Shown in pieces: positions 5,445-5,676 of a stretch of 5,676 nucleotides of DNA. The position numbers were made by a program, and so were the translations under genes. Numbering within the stretch: the first letter of the stretch is position 1; each line of letters starts with the position of its first letter. Under the pieces are notes generated by a model. The model saw nothing but the letters and a program-made list of their open reading frames with translations, searched no databases and had not been told where the DNA came from. Origin of the DNA: JBFIHZ01 sp041601535 (GTDB lineage: Bacteria > Pseudomonadota > Gammaproteobacteria > Xanthomonadales > SZUA-36); assembly GCA_041601535.1 (NCBI GenBank), contig JBFIHZ010000281.1:1-5676 (forward strand), in the 5' to 3' direction.

Positions 5445-5465
5445 CAGTCTGTCCTCAATTCGGGT

Positions 5466-5491
5466 GCCGTGGTCACGGTGCGTGGCACGGC
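5466..5491. other. GC-rich hairpin after the glutaredoxin-like gene
   Basis: GCCGTG (5466-5471) pairs with CACGGC (5486-5491), and inside it CACG (5474-5477) pairs with CGTG (5481-5484) around a 3-base loop, with a small internal bulge. On the minus strand the hairpin begins 1 base after the stop codon of the glutaredoxin-like gene. There is no T tract, so it is not a standard intrinsic terminator; it could protect the 3' end of the message or reduce read-through into the Kelch gene. Confidence 0.4.
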
Positions 5492-5492
5492 G

Positions 5493-5676
5493 TCAGTCAG
5501 CCTGCATAAATGCGCGCAATTGCTCAGCATCAAACGGCCAGCCCAGTTCGCTGCCGTTATCGGTGCGCATCAAAACCGGTATGCGCACGCCATATTTGCG
5601 GATCAGTGCAAGATCATAATCGATATCCACCGCGCGCCAGCGGATGCCCTGCTGTTGCATCAGATCCATTGCCAGT
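5493..5676 (-). CDS. Glutaredoxin-like protein (DUF836 family), C-terminal 60 residues
   Basis: The frame enters from the right edge (first complete codon ends at 5675) and stops with TGA at 5493-5495. Its 60 residues contain WRAVDIDYDLALIRKYGVRIPVL spread over about residues 13-35, then GSELGWPFDAEQLRAFM near the end. This is the typical C-terminal half of small glutaredoxin-like DUF836 proteins (about 80 residues): the beta strand VDID, the Tyr-Gly before a cis-proline loop (R-I-P-V), and the terminal WPFD helix. The N-terminal strand and the expected redox Cys (often CHLC) lie outside the window, so activity cannot be judged. It probably shares the direction, and perhaps the transcript, of the downstream Kelch gene, 74 bases away. 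Confidence 0.75.
   Translation of the reverse strand, partial: LAMDLMQQQGIRWRAVDIDYDLALIRKYGVRIPVLMRTDNGSELGWPFDAEQLRAFMQAD

Overview
The window looks like a piece of a fairly GC-rich gammaproteobacterial chromosome. The main reason is a biotin-protein ligase gene lying just upstream of a tRNA-Thr gene, which recalls the birA / Thr-Tyr-Gly-Thr tRNA / tufB neighbourhood of that class. The protein sequences and a possible sigma-54 promoter in front of a PspC-type gene agree. I cannot name the genus.

Minus strand, in transcription order: a 603-residue fusion of a FakA-like fatty acid kinase (DAK2 plus middle domain) with a DegV/FakB-like fatty-acid-binding domain (3787-1976); a candidate intrinsic terminator; plsY, acyl-phosphate:glycerol-3-phosphate acyltransferase (1855-1223); birA, a biotin-protein ligase without the usual DNA-binding domain (1204-350); then a gene-free 315-base stretch leading to the 5' half of a tRNA-Thr gene cut by the window edge (34-1). 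That stretch contains an exact 88-bp direct repeat that includes the first 25 bases of the tRNA, with a 106-bp palindrome-rich segment between the two copies.

Plus strand: one small PspC-domain membrane protein gene (3972-4310), divergent from the kinase fusion. The 184-bp divergent region holds a plausible sigma-70 promoter for the kinase and a sigma-54-like -24/-12 element with inverted repeats for pspC. Convergent with pspC, overlapping it by 14 bases, is an exported Kelch-repeat protein gene (5418-4297, minus). It has no clear ribosome binding site of its own but is preceded by a 9-codon mini-ORF whose stop overlaps its start. Upstream of it is the C-terminal end of a DUF836/glutaredoxin-like gene (5675-5493), cut by the window edge.

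The main functional theme is lipid synthesis. The kinase fusion should make acyl-phosphate, PlsY uses acyl-phosphate to make lysophosphatidic acid, and BirA activates the biotin carrier of acetyl-CoA carboxylase, the first step of fatty acid synthesis. The most unusual observations are the one-chain FakA-FakB next to plsY, the tRNA-linked repeat/palindrome structure, the possible sigma-54 control of pspC, and the coupled mini-ORF before the Kelch gene.
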